Positions 10,725 through 20,961 of a stretch of 64,000 bases of DNA are shown piece by piece. The translations under genes were made by a program, and so were the position numbers. Under the pieces are notes generated by a model. It did not search any database, was not told the origin of the DNA, and saw only the letters and a list, made by a program, of their open reading frames with translations. Each line of letters begins with the position of its first letter. The first letter of the stretch is position 1. Source of the DNA: Tubulanus polymorphus (taxonomy: Eukaryota > Nemertea > Palaeonemertea > Tubulaniformes > Tubulanidae); assembly GCF_964204645.1 (NCBI RefSeq), contig NC_134025.1, positions 15,036,001 through 15,100,000 of the forward strand, given 5' to 3'.

Positions 10725-12876
10725 CAGGGAAGTGTGATGAGATGGAATACGGACGCTATTGTGCAGCTCTTGTCGAATGTGCGTTGTAATTGCCCTAAAG
10801 CCGATAACGGTTCGTCGCCGAGCGCTTTGTTACGTAACGCGCCGATAAGCGATAACCAGCGAGATCGGGAATCTCCGTAATAAATCAGTTGTTTCCGAAT
10901 ATCGGTTTTTCATCCCATAATAAACTTATATAAAAATTCCTCTGTAAACTGGTTAAACTCAACACCTGATTTCCCCTCATCAATTTTAGTCGATCAACTT
11001 GTATTCACAATTGTCTTAAATTTAAGTGCCCCCTAGTTTGTCTCTTAACTGCTTCTCTTTAATCTGTTTTAGTGTGTAACTGTTTCTACGTTAATTTTCC
11101 TTTAGTTAGTATCATCTCTGATTACTTGAATTAGTCTCTTTGTCTCTGGATTGTATATATCTTTCATAATTTCTGTAGTATTCATTATTTCTGAAGATGA
11201 CTATTAGGACATGGACGAAACGTTGAATAAACTACTAACATTTTTGGACTTTTTCGTTATCATTGTGGGATTCTCTCTACATCGCTTCAGACGGATATAG
11301 TGTTTTATCAATCGTGATATCGGTTCTTTCCGCTGTATTAAAATGGCAGCGGTTGTCAACGAAATTATAAATGATGACGATTTTGACGATCTATTCTTTG
11401 ATAGTGACGAATTGGTTCAGATCGATACGGAAATATTACGGGAATCCTCTGGATCAGGATCAACTAATTCGGCCGATTCTAGTGAGTGTTATTCCTTTTG
11501 AATCAATGAAATATCGGAATAGTTTCCACCTAATTGCAGGCACTTCTTTCCTTTTCTTATTCATATAGGTACTTCTCAGGCTCAGCTGACCAGAGACTGC
11601 GATCTGAACACGAGAAAACACACATACAGGTATTTTTTACATTTATTTTTATAATCAATACAATCCTTTTAGGTTATAAAATAATAAACGAATACAAAAA
11701 ATAATACATAAACATAATATAAAAAATCCAGATAAGTACATGTTAAAATAATAATCATTATTATTATTTTCGCAGGAACACTATATATTTGGAAAAGGCT
11801 ATGACTGAAGTGATTAACCATCGAGTATTTAAATTCAGTTCAAATGGAATGGCAGCAGTACATTATGGAAAATCGATCGATAAAATTTTGACTACAAATA
11901 AGTCGCCGTCCAGACTTGGAATTAACCAGTGGTTTACATGTCCATTGTTTTAATTTGATAGTAACAGGGACAGTTTTTTTAACGTTTTTGTTCTTACGCC
12001 ATTTTTGTAATTTGACACGACACATATTACAGATATATATCGGGTACTGTTCAGTATCATCATCAAAATCAATGTTGAACAACTCCTTCACATGGCTTTT
12101 GAAATTATTTTTATCGATAGGACGACGATCCGGAGGTTTCGCATTTTTTCCACACAATCGACAAAGATCCATGACTAAAAACAAAAAAAGGTTAATTAAA
12201 TGAGATTGCTGATGCTATTTAGGCAACTTTGTTTATATGGGGGACAATAATTTGTAGGCCTAATGTAAGCGTTATTAAGTAACATTATTATGTAGTAAAT
12301 ACACATTTTAAAGATCATACTTCGTGTATATGTTTGTGTCGTAACATAGCAACATGACGTCAGAAACGAAAGCTGCGCGAGTCTGGGCCGAAATATTTGA
12401 CATCTTCAAGGCCCAAATAACGCTAAACCCGGAATCGGAACGAACTGGCAAAAACATATGTTTAACACATAAAAACAGACTTTAATCACAATATAAATAC
12501 TTAATGTTCCGATACCGGGTTTCGGAGATATAGAAGAATAAAAATACATACCTTTTTGGACAAATTTTACGAGAAATTGTTGAATTTCAACCGATTTTCG
12601 ATAGAAAAATATGTGCATACAGAGCCACTTCCACGTTGTTCAATGAACTGCAGTGCGCATGCGTAGTATCGATCGCAGAACATTTATCTGGCTAAAACTA
12701 TTGCGGGTTGTTCTGCGACCGAATCAAAGTTGATGTTGACTGGTGTTCAGCTGGTAACACACACTCGATAAGCGTAGCTTACTGCTGTTGCGGTAACCTT
12801 TGATGTACGGGCTGAATTGAATAGCCTACATCCGGCAATTAAAAGCGTCCGTATTCCATCTCATCACACTTCCCTG
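10725..12876. mobile_element. 2.15-kb DNA transposon inside P1, hAT-like ends
   Basis: Left end CAGGGAAGTGTGATGAGATG and the exact inverse at the right end give terminal inverted repeats of about 30 bp. TTCTGAC is duplicated at 10718-10724 and 12877-12883. P3 (near 60020) carries the empty site, with the flanks joined as TTCTGACTGAGG. CAGGG ends with a 7-8 bp duplication suggest hAT, but I see no hAT transposase. The only recognisable gene is a small zinc-binding protein at 11840-12172. Confidence 0.85.
11840..12172 (-). CDS. Small CxxC zinc-binding protein of the inserted transposon
   Basis: About 110 residues from the ATG at 12172. Cys pairs MDLCRLCGK and YICNMCRVKL are separated by about 40 residues containing ELFNIDFDDD.EQYP. 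This spacing and the IC..CR.KL ending resemble the N-terminal zinc domain found in RAG1 and in some animal transposons (N-RAG-TP type). That family link is my recollection and not proven. The residues after the motif are basic. It may be one exon of a larger transposase; no DDE domain is visible nearby. It lies on the minus strand of a transposon inside P1, so it is not a Polinton gene. Confidence 0.5.
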   Translation of the reverse strand: MDLCRLCGKNAKPPDRRPIDKNNFKSHVKELFNIDFDDDTEQYPIYICNMCRVKLQKWRKNKNVKKTVPVTIKLKQWTCKPLVNSKSGRRLICSQNFIDRFSIMYCCHSI

Positions 12877-13169
12877 TTCTGACTGAGGAATCAACAGCAA
12901 TGGATATCGAACCAATAGAAATTAGCACAAGAAACACAAGAATCGCCAAAAGATCGACGAAGAAACTATATAAGAATTTCAAAAACATTAAGACTCCAAT
13001 GATTAGGTTTAACATTTATTGATGTAGTTAAATATTTACCAGCAATTGAAAAAATGTTTGTAATTATAAATTGTATTTATAGAAATCAAATGATGTATTG
13101 GAAGAAACGGCCGAACAACTTGTATAATGTATTGTGTAAATCTGATTGGTGAATTTTTATGTTCAGTCG

Positions 13170-13480
13170 TTTCTATTATGATTAGCGCATGCGCATTAAG
13201 CAAAAGCGCGCATAAATGGCCGCATGTAACGCATGTGACGAGGACATGAATGCGTTTGAATTTTCTATGTTCGGTCGTTTCTATTTTACAGAATTTATAG
13301 AATGAATATATAATTATGATTAACACATGTGCATTAAGCAAAACCGGCCATAAATGGCCGCATGTAACGCATGTGTTGTTTCTATTTTACAGAATTTATA
13401 GAATGAATATATATTTATGATTAGCGCATGCGCATTAAGCAAAAGCGCGCCTGTATGTCCGCATGTGACGCGGGTATTGT
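13170..13480 (+). promoter_or_regulatory. Repeated GCGCATGCGC module upstream of the P1 rightward genes
   Basis: Three imperfect direct repeats carry GATTAGCGCATGCGCATTAAG (13181), a variant with ACACATGTGC (13323), and the intact form again (13421), each followed by CAAAA.CGCGC or CCGGCC. GCGCATGCGC is the palindromic NRF1 core of animal promoters. P3 has the equivalent block at 60310-60480. The position just ahead of the first rightward gene fits a promoter. Confidence 0.5.
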
Positions 13481-13618
13481 AACTAGTATGATTTAGATAT
13501 CAAGGAATCGAAACTGACTTATCAAAAGCAGCGAGGAATGAAAAAGGATGACGTTGGTCGAAGAAATGGAAGAGGATTCTAAAATATTAACCAATTTAGT
13601 AAAAAATACGTATAATAA

Positions 13619-14119
13619 ATGGAACCAGAACAACCACAAACTATCAATATTACAAATAACACTGGTGTTATAAATATATATTACAAGAAGTGTTCTAAAT
13701 GTGAATTAGATAAATTAGCTTTAACAGAATTTAGTAAGCGTAAGATTAGCAAAGATGGTTTTCAATATTGCTGTAAAACTTGCACTAAACTATATACCAA
13801 ACAATATCGAGAAGATAATATAGAACATTATAATTATTATATGGCAGAATATATGAGAGAAAGATATCAAACAGATACAGTCAAACAGTTACCAATATCT
13901 AAATTTAACATGAATGATGAATACAATAAAAAACTTATTTGGGGTTGGAAAAATTTAAGACCTTTAGAAAAGAAGGAAAACATAATTAAATCTAATAAAC
14001 TAGATTTACAGTTATATTTAGAACAGTTAACAAAGGCAAAGAAATTTATTGATCAATGGAACAATGATCCAAATAATGAACAATACGTTGAGGAATTTGA
14101 TATCAAGGATCCGAAATGA
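13619..14119 (+). pseudogene. Polinton HNH-type protein, internally deleted
   Basis: 166 residues, against 224 for the intact P3 copy at 60624-61298. The N-terminal zinc ribbon is kept (KCSKCELDK...CCKTC.KLY). The frame jumps from QTD to VKQLPISKFN, removing about 58 residues including the HIDHV segment, so the putative nuclease core is lost. The start ATG is preceded by GTATAATAA. It is the first gene of the rightward block and is followed by about 300 bp of non-coding sequence before the next. Confidence 0.7.
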
Positions 14120-14417
14120 CTTATCTGGACAGTTATAATTACTGCTCCTAATAGATAAACAAAAGTAGTGAGATATCAAATAGAATTCAAATAAAATATA
14201 TTAAAAATTACATATCTTCAACAAGCTAGTATTAGTTATTGTTTTTTTAATACTTTCTTTTCAAAAAGAATACTTTATATCACAAATAAAAAATACTAAA
14301 AAAACAATAACTAATACAAATTCTTTACCTTTAACTAAGCTAGTATTAATCTAAAGAGATACTGGTATCATTTTATAATACTTATAATATTTTTCTTATT
14401 AAATTTCTCTAATATAA

Positions 14418-14989
14418 ATGTCAAAGAAATCGAGTAAGAATAGTATTGATATTGAAAAAACATTAGATGATTTGGGCATTAGTGATAATAAGGATATTCC
14501 GGCCAAAATTGAAAATAATATTCAAGTTAATTGTAATATAGATTATGAATACTATTTATATTGTAAACACCATCTTGAACTATTCAAGAATTAGATGCTA
14601 TGAAACCAGATAAAGTAATAAAATATTTTAAGATTTATGAAGAAGCTAGATTAGCTAGAATAAATGATTCTATTTCAGATGGTATTGTCAAATGTTATTC
14701 TAAGTTATGTAACCAGTTAATACCAATTGATGATGAAAATAAATTATATAGTGATTTGAAAAATGACTACTTAGTTATGACTGAATTACAAAAATGGGTT
14801 GGTTATGCTTCATTTCAATTAGGATCGGTTATGACATTAATTTCTACTGGTGTCATAACATTTTCGAACATTAAGCCTATGGAATATAAATCAGGTAAGA
14901 ACGAAACAGATGAACGAAACGCTGTACTACAACCAAACGTCGAAACAGAAAATGAATCAGAACAAAAATTAACTAAAATAAATGAGTGA
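14418..14989 (+). pseudogene. Polinton conserved helical protein, frameshifted
   Basis: It corresponds to the intact 200-residue gene of P3 (61605-62207). P1 has lost 49 bp near 14579, just after the CKHHLEL segment, which shifts the frame; the rest (from 14600) reads on to 14989. The C-terminal half ends in a hydrophobic segment (GSVMTLISTGVITFS). Similar proteins recur next to the integrase in animal Polintons; the role is not known to me. The end overlaps the next start in an AATAAATGAGTGA stop-start. Confidence 0.7.
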
Positions 14990-15350
14990 TAGCGTTAAGA
15001 AAAAGGCTAGATCCGAGAAACAAATTAAATGGGCAAGAGAATTAGGTAAAAGATCTTCAGAATTAAAAAAAGCTAAGAAAAAGAAATTAACTGATATAAA
15101 TGAATCACAGACTTTATCTGATATTGATTCAAATAATAATCCATCTAATTCTTCTAATGCTGGAAGTAATTATAAATTATATATTACAATTGGATTAGTA
15201 ACAGTTATTATATTATCCGGTGTAATATATAAATCAAAATTCAAATCTGACGATAAAGATGATTCCAATGACAATAAACCTATCATACCAGAAAATAAGT
15301 CAAATGATAAAGTCATTGAAAATAAACCAAGATTATTATTAATGGATTAA
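14982..15350 (+). CDS. Small basic membrane protein of the Polinton
   Basis: 122 residues. The N-terminus is strongly basic (KKKARSEKQIKWARELGKRS), followed by a Ser/Asn linker, one hydrophobic segment (LYITIGLVTVIILSGVIY, about residues 66-83) and an acidic/Asn-rich tail. A basic arm with one membrane span could fit a core or membrane-associated virion protein; that is inference. It overlaps the preceding gene by 8 bases and lies 6 bases ahead of the integrase. P3 (62200-62571) and P2 (43138-43498) have the same gene. Confidence 0.75.
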   Translation: MSDSVKKKARSEKQIKWARELGKRSSELKKAKKKKLTDINESQTLSDIDSNNNPSNSSNAGSNYKLYITIGLVTVIILSGVIYKSKFKSDDKDDSNDNKPIIPENKSNDKVIENKPRLLLMD

Positions 15351-15356
15351 AATAAG

Positions 15357-16475
15357 ATGAAAAAAGAACAATATTTAAGAGAGTTATATTATAACCCAGA
15401 AAGTGAAGTATCATATTCTAACGTTTCAGAATTATGGAATAAAATTAAATCTGATAATGAAAATGGTGATGGTGCCGTATGGCACCCACATTGTGGTATA
15501 AAATATAGTGAATTGAAATCATGGTTACAAAATCAACCAACATATCAAATCCACAAGAAAATGGATAAAACTTATTTAACAAGAAAAGTTATGGTTTCAT
15601 ATATCGATCAACAATGGCAAGCAGATTTAATTGACATGAAGAACTTAGAAGAATACAACAAAGGATATTTCTGGATACTGAATGTTATAGACATATTCAG
15701 TAGATACGCATGGTCAATTCCAATCAAAAATAAAACTGGTATAGAAGTAACAAATGCTTTTAAATCAATATTTAAAGAAGCTATTCCAGATAAGATACAA
15801 TTTGATGAAGGTAAGGAATTTTATAACAAACATTTCAAAAAACTATTATCTGATAACGATGTAGATTATTTTTCAACACACTCAGATAAAAAAGCATCTA
15901 TTATAGAAAGATTTAATAAAACATTGAAAACTAGAATGTGGAAATATTTTACTGCTAATGAAACGTATAAATATATCGATGTATTAGATGATTTAGTGAA
16001 AGGTTATAATAATTCTAAACATAGTTCTATAAATATGAAACCTATACAAGCTAGAAAAGAAGATAATTCGGAAATAGTTTGGAATAATTTATATGGAGCA
16101 TTTGTTACACATGATTTTGGAGAACCTAAATTTAAAATAGGACAACACGTAAGAATATCTAAATATAGAAAAACCTTTTATAAAGGTTATACCCCAAATT
16201 TTACAGAAGAAATATTCAAGATTAAAAAGATAATATTAACTAAACCATTTGTTTATAAATTAGAAGATCTAAAAGATGAAGAAATATTAGGTTATTTCTA
16301 TGAACAAGAATTATCACTTGTACCAAATCCAGATGAAATAGAATACAAAATAGAAAAAGTATTGAAAACAAAAACTCTTAAAGGAAAAAAGTATTCTTTG
16401 GTGAAATATAAAGGATATGATGATAAATTTAATGAATGGATTTTATCTAGTAAAATTAAAAGAATAAATGAATAA
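15357..16475 (+). CDS. INT: Polinton DDE integrase with C-terminal chromodomain
   Basis: 372 residues, intact. The retroviral-type catalytic core shows D90 (QWQADLIDM), D150 (IQFDEGKEFYN) and E184 (SIIERFN), with 33 residues between the last two as usual for Polintons. The C-terminus (about 325-372) is a chromodomain (KVLKTKTLKGKKY..VKYKGYDDKFNEW), which may guide integration by binding chromatin. The enzyme joins element ends to host DNA and makes 6-bp duplications. Compared with P3, residues around 35-48 include a short insertion from a GGTGCC...GGCACC palindromic stretch. It is followed by the ATPase with an 8-base overlap. Confidence 0.95.
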   Translation: MKKEQYLRELYYNPESEVSYSNVSELWNKIKSDNENGDGAVWHPHCGIKYSELKSWLQNQPTYQIHKKMDKTYLTRKVMVSYIDQQWQADLIDMKNLEEYNKGYFWILNVIDIFSRYAWSIPIKNKTGIEVTNAFKSIFKEAIPDKIQFDEGKEFYNKHFKKLLSDNDVDYFSTHSDKKASIIERFNKTLKTRMWKYFTANETYKYIDVLDDLVKGYNNSKHSSINMKPIQARKEDNSEIVWNNLYGAFVTHDFGEPKFKIGQHVRISKYRKTFYKGYTPNFTEEIFKIKKIILTKPFVYKLEDLKDEEILGYFYEQELSLVPNPDEIEYKIEKVLKTKTLKGKKYSLVKYKGYDDKFNEWILSSKIKRINE

Positions 16476-17071
16476 AGATTTATTTATATTTGAACCGCAT
16501 AATATGTTAGTTACTGGTGTAACCAATTGTGGTAAAACACATTTCATATTAGATTTGTTAGAAACTGTTTATAAGAATCATTTTGATAATATAATATTAT
16601 TTTGTCCTACTTATGAAATGAATAAAACATATAATAGAGATATAGTTAAGATAAAAAAGTTTATTATATTAGATCCTAAAAAAGTAAAAGAAAATTTAGA
16701 TAATTGTATTAAAATAGCAATTGATACTTATAAAGGATCAAATACATTATTCATTATAGATGATTGCGCAAATTTACATGATTCAAAAGTGAGAGAAAGT
16801 GAGTTATGTTATCTAGCTTTCTCTGGGAGACATTTTGGGATAACAACATGGGTTTTAAATCAAAAATATAATTCAATTGTTAAAGACTTTAGGGAGAATA
16901 TAAGATTTCTTTTATAACAAAGATAAAAAATCTATGCAACAATCATTGGAAGAAAATCAAATTATACCTACTGAATTACATGATGAATATATGAATAAAT
17001 TAAAGAATAATAAAGGTTCAAAATTATTACTGAGACTACAATTTCCCTATGAATATAAATTTATAAAATAA
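16468..17071 (+). pseudogene. ATP: Polinton packaging-type ATPase, frameshifted near the end
   Basis: A P-loop ATPase of the A32/FtsK-like type expected in Polintons, which pumps DNA into capsids. Walker A is GVTNCGKTHF near residue 17. Walker B is TLFIIDDCAN near residue 95. After the DFRENIRF segment the frame is broken at about 16910 by a small deletion relative to P2; the last 50 codons continue in another frame to the stop at 17069-17071. It overlaps the integrase by the ATAAATGAATAA stop-start. It is the last gene of the rightward block. Confidence 0.88.
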
Positions 17072-17402
17072 CTATTTATATATCTATCTATCTAATACGT
17101 ATTAAATACGTATTAAATACATTAATACTTAAAACCCCCTTTTTTAAAATAAATATTATTCATACAATTTTCAACCAATTTATTTTTATTTTTTTCAACT
17201 AATATATGAATAAGAAAATAATAAAGGTTATTTATTATTACTGAGGTTTCAATATAAATTTAAAAAAGAAATATAATTTAAGGTATTTTCAAATAATACG
17301 TATTAGATACGTATTAGATACGTATTAGATACGTATTAAATACCTTAATACTTAAAACCCCCTTTTTTATTTACTATTATTTTATACAATTTTCAACCTT
17401 TA
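17072..17402. repeat. Convergent intergenic region with TAATACGTATTA repeats
   Basis: The rightward and leftward genes end here tail to tail. The self-complementary word ATACGTAT occurs in two clusters (17092-17120 and 17296-17340), each followed by the same block CTTAAAACCCCCTTTTTT. The stretch between the clusters (about 17205-17280) looks like a decayed copy of the ATPase 3' end, so this region has been duplicated. P2 has large hairpins at the corresponding place. Confidence 0.75.
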
Positions 17403-18275
17403 TTACTTTTTGAGTGTTAGATAATCACTTTCTGAATCACTTTCACTATCAGACCCTAACAATTTATTCAAATGCTCTACCGTATCTTCATAAATAATTG
17501 GTTTATTGATATACTTATTAGTCATCTCAACTATATCTTTATTTTCTGATTTAAGTTTGATAGAATCTTTATTATCAATGCGCTTTCCTGTATTTTCATT
17601 ATTATCTTTATTAGTGTTTGCTCCTAATATTTCATTTACAGTGTTTGATCCTAATATTTCATTAGCATTGGTTAGATCTAATTCATCTTTATTAGGTGTT
17701 GCTAATAATAAATCTTCATATATTTTTTCACCATTTACTTTTTGATTAGAAACAAACTTTGTAACATATCTAAATGGGTGTTCTATAAATTCTTTTAAAC
17801 CAACACGTTCTATAACATTATTTATATGTACCCTTGTATTCATATGTTTATTCCAATTTGATGGAGCGTTTGAAAATTCACTTTTACAATATCCACAATA
17901 ATTTCTATTTTCACTAACATTTAATATTATTTCATTATTAGATGTAGAAGGTATTACATTATTAGATGTAGAAGGTATTACATTATTAGATGTAGAAGGT
18001 ATTACATTATTAGATGTAGTAGGTATTACATTATTAGATGTAGTAGGTATTTCATTATTAGATGTAGAAGGTATTACATTATTATCAATTACATTACTTA
18101 AATTATCAACAACTTCACTTTTATTATTATTGATTTCTATTAGTTTAGTTTTATAAATTTTGAAAATAGGATCAAATATCAAAGCTATATTACAAGGTAT
18201 TACATAATATAAACCATCATTATTTTCATGTGTATCGATGTATGGAATATGTTTATATACTTTACCTCCTTCCAT
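17403..18275 (-). CDS. Polinton zinc-finger protein with octapeptide repeats
   Basis: 290 residues. After an N-terminal hydrophobic patch, seven or so copies of the octapeptide [VE]IP[ST]TSNN (residues about 67-118) arise from 24-bp tandem repeats at 17930-18085. Then comes a single C2H2-like finger (YCGYCKSEF...HMNTRVH, about 128-151) and an acidic/Asn tail. It is the distal gene of the leftward block, next to the major capsid gene. The finger suggests nucleic-acid or protein binding. P2 has a different zinc-finger protein in this slot (39926-40798). The frame is open throughout. Confidence 0.7.
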   Translation of the reverse strand: MEGGKVYKHIPYIDTHENNDGLYYVIPCNIALIFDPIFKIYKTKLIEINNNKSEVVDNLSNVIDNNVIPSTSNNEIPTTSNNVIPTTSNNVIPSTSNNVIPSTSNNVIPSTSNNEIILNVSENRNYCGYCKSEFSNAPSNWNKHMNTRVHINNVIERVGLKEFIEHPFRYVTKFVSNQKVNGEKIYEDLLLATPNKDELDLTNANEILGSNTVNEILGANTNKDNNENTGKRIDNKDSIKLKSENKDIVEMTNKYINKPIIYEDTVEHLNKLLGSDSESDSESDYLTLKK

Positions 18276-18307
18276 TTATATAATAAATTTTTATTAAAGT
18301 TAAAATT

Positions 18308-19464
18308 TTAATACATAACACTATTTAATTGAGAATTTACAATATTTAATTGCGCGTCAGATATAATATAAATATGCATTTTAAAATTTTTGATTCCTTT
18401 ATTCTTTGTCATGAATAATTGTATTCCATCTTTAGTGTTCTGTAGTTTTTTTCCAGAACCATGTAATCTAAAATCTAACCATAATGCATATTTATTACCG
18501 GTATAATAATCAATTTGATTAATATTACAATTTTCAGATGATTTCACTTTTTCATTCATAAAATGTTTTCTAATTTCTGGCCATTGATCAATCATTCTCA
18601 TTCCTTGACAAAATATTTTATTTGCTATTCCTTCGATAGTTATTTCTACTTTTGTTATTTCAGGATTATAATAATTATCAACATTTATTGCGCCATTAGT
18701 ATATGTTGCAATGGTAAAAAATATTAATATACCTTTAATAGATCTTCTTGGGAAGTTATTATTCTCATTAATAATTTCATCATTTGCATTAATAGTTACA
18801 ATTTTAAATTTATCAATATAATCATATAATAATGAAAATCCTTGATTGTATTGAGTTTGAATTATACTTGAAATATTTTCATCAGTTACTGTGTCATATT
18901 CTAAACATATATTCGATAATTTATAACTCATATCGTTATTAACGCTAGATATTACAATTTCATTAACAGGAGCAAATGTTATCTCAAATATAACGTCTTC
19001 TTGAATTGCGTATTCATATAAAGGTGCATTGTTATTTATCAATTCAAAGTCTAATGGAATTGACAGCTGGATATAGCTGGAACTGATTGGATTCCTTGGA
19101 ATATCATATTATTTCTATTTTCTTTAGTTAACCATAAATCTTTATAATGCATAAATAAATTATAATCATCTAATGAGAAAACAGTTTCTGGACCAATCTT
19201 TATTGTTAATTTTTTAATCAAATATCTTCCAACATTATCAACAACATAATTATTATTATTACCGATTACTTTTATATCAGCTGATAAATAAATACTATTT
19301 GGAACATAAAAAGTATTTTGTGTTAATCGAGGAATTCTAACATATAAAGTTTCATCGGGATTAATATTAGAAGGGTTATGAGTAATTATATGATGTGATC
19401 TTTCTGCTTTAATAGCATTAGATATTCTATGATTCTTCGAAGGACTTATATAACTCCCACTCAT
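18308..19464 (-). pseudogene. MCP: Major capsid protein candidate (double jelly roll type)
   Basis: Two collinear frames (19464-19051 and 19090-18308) together resemble the animal Polinton protein taken to be the hexon-like major capsid protein: NVGRYLIKKLTIKIG, DDYNLFMHYKDLW and FQGI in the first part, IPLDFEL and IQEDVIFEITFAP in the second. Between FQGIQSV and the second part a segment usually present is missing and the frame shifts near 19070, so the copy is defective. The assignment rests on remembered family pattern and on position between other virion genes. It has a strong T-run/TAAATG start. Confidence 0.6.
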
Positions 19465-19482
19465 TTATTTAACAAAAAAATT
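19465..19482 (-). promoter_or_regulatory. T7-N9-ATG start element of the capsid candidate
   Basis: In gene orientation, TTAATTTTTTT, nine bases (GTTAAATAA), then ATG at 19464. There is essentially no room for a 5' leader if transcription starts at TAAAT. Confidence 0.65.
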
Positions 19483-19484
19483 AA

Positions 19485-20945
19485 TTATTTATTTTTTATC
19501 ATATTCACTAACCCAAAAATAATAGCACTTACAACTGTAATTAAAAATAAAATAATATGTTCAGCAGCAAAGTTAATAATGTTTCCTGCAGATTTCAATA
19601 TAAAACCAACAATTGATGCAATAACTCCTGGTAAAGCTGCAGCAGATTTTTTAGATAGTTCCCATAGATATTTTGCTAATTTCTTTAAACCATCTTTAAC
19701 TTTATCTTGTATAGAATTATTATCATTCGGGGGTTTATCCGGTTTATTTGGAGTAGGAGTAGATTTTAAAGCATTCCATATTGCTAAACCAATTGTTGTA
19801 AATAACATAGTTACAGCTGTTAGAATTGAAAGAATTGGTATTCCTTCTAATTTAAATAATAATCTTATTCTATCTTTCAATGATATTTTAGAATCTGGTT
19901 TTATCAACAAATCTTTAAGAACATCTTTTAATCTTTTAAAATTATTACCAAATTCTTTTAATAATATATCTCTTTCACCTTTCAGTACTTCTAAATTATC
20001 TTTTAAATTATTAATTTCTTTTTCTAAACCTAATTCTTTTTGCCTATATTCTATTTCATCAATTGCTGGATGGTCTAAATCAGACTTTAATTTTTCTATT
20101 TCTTTATTTTTATCAGTTAATTCTTTTTCTAAATTGTTAATTTTAATATCTCTTATACTTTTTTCATTCGCAATTTTTTCAGCCGATTCTTGCATACCTT
20201 TAATTTCTCTACGTGTTTGTTCAGGATATAATTCTAATTCATCATCAGTTAAATCAAATAATCTATTTGGTAAAAGTTTTTCAGTTTGAACTTCGTTTGA
20301 TTTAGGTTTACTAGTTTTGGAAGTTTTATTCTGTTCAGAAGTTGTTTCTGTTTCTGGATTATCATCGATTATTTTAAATAAGTCATCAATTCTTTGACTA
20401 AATACTCTTATATTATCATCGCTTTCTTCTTGTGTGACATTGGTTATTTCATTACTAATACTTATTCTCTTAATTTTATCTAGACCTAATTTTCTCAAAG
20501 TTGATTCCGCTAATATTTTATTTAGTTTTGTTCTTTGATCAGTGATATCAATATAATAATCACCATCCAAACGATAATAATATTTACCTTTACAAAGTTT
20601 TAATTTTTGTACTAAAAGTCTGGCGCCTCTATCATTTATATTATATCCGGATTCTTTAAATACACGTTGAAAATCATACATAAAATCAATATTTTCAATA
20701 TCTTCCTTTGATAAACCTGGGTCTAAATTTTCAGTAGGTATTCTCGATCTAGTTCTTCTATCAAATTCATCTGTTTATGGGGCTTTAGAACCACTATCTG
20801 CTAAATTAGAATTATATGCTGATTCATTACCATCATCAATATTAGTTTCATTAAGATTAGCACCTGCATCATAATCATCATCAATATATCCTTCATTATT
20901 ATTTCCCATGCCTTCCATTTCATAATCTCCTCCACCTTCTGCCAT
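19485..20945 (-). pseudogene. Coiled-coil membrane protein of the Polinton, one stop codon
   Basis: The frame from the ATG at 20945 runs through a disordered acidic/Asn-rich N-terminus, then one in-frame TAA near 20775, then 398 further residues to 19485. The second half has a long heptad-like coiled coil (about residues 165-260 of the 398), a hydrophobic segment (IPILSILTAVTMLFTTIGLA) and two more hydrophobic stretches at the C-terminus. I do not recognise a named family. Membrane anchoring and self-assembly are plausible from the sequence. It lies between the major capsid candidate and a conserved Polinton protein. Confidence 0.65.
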
Positions 20946-20961
20946 TTACATAATAAAAAAA
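20946..20961 (-). promoter_or_regulatory. T7-N9-ATG start element (coiled-coil gene)
   Basis: In gene orientation, AATTTTTTT, nine bases ending TATGTAA, then ATG at 20945. The position supports 20945, and not the internal Met at 20681, as the original start. Confidence 0.65.

Noticed and set aside
11193-11222. Hammerhead-ribozyme-like core CTGAAGA...GACGAAACG
   Set aside because: The conserved core words are present, but the bases between them do not pair as stem II, and no stem I/III partners are evident.
12406-13341. Minus-strand frames of 70-101 codons in P1
   Set aside because: They lie across the transposon end and the repeated promoter module and contain no recognisable motif.
19429-20289. 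286-codon plus-strand frame opposite the coiled-coil gene
   Set aside because: It is the complement of a real low-complexity gene; it has no domain, and the gene order and promoter signals support the minus strand.
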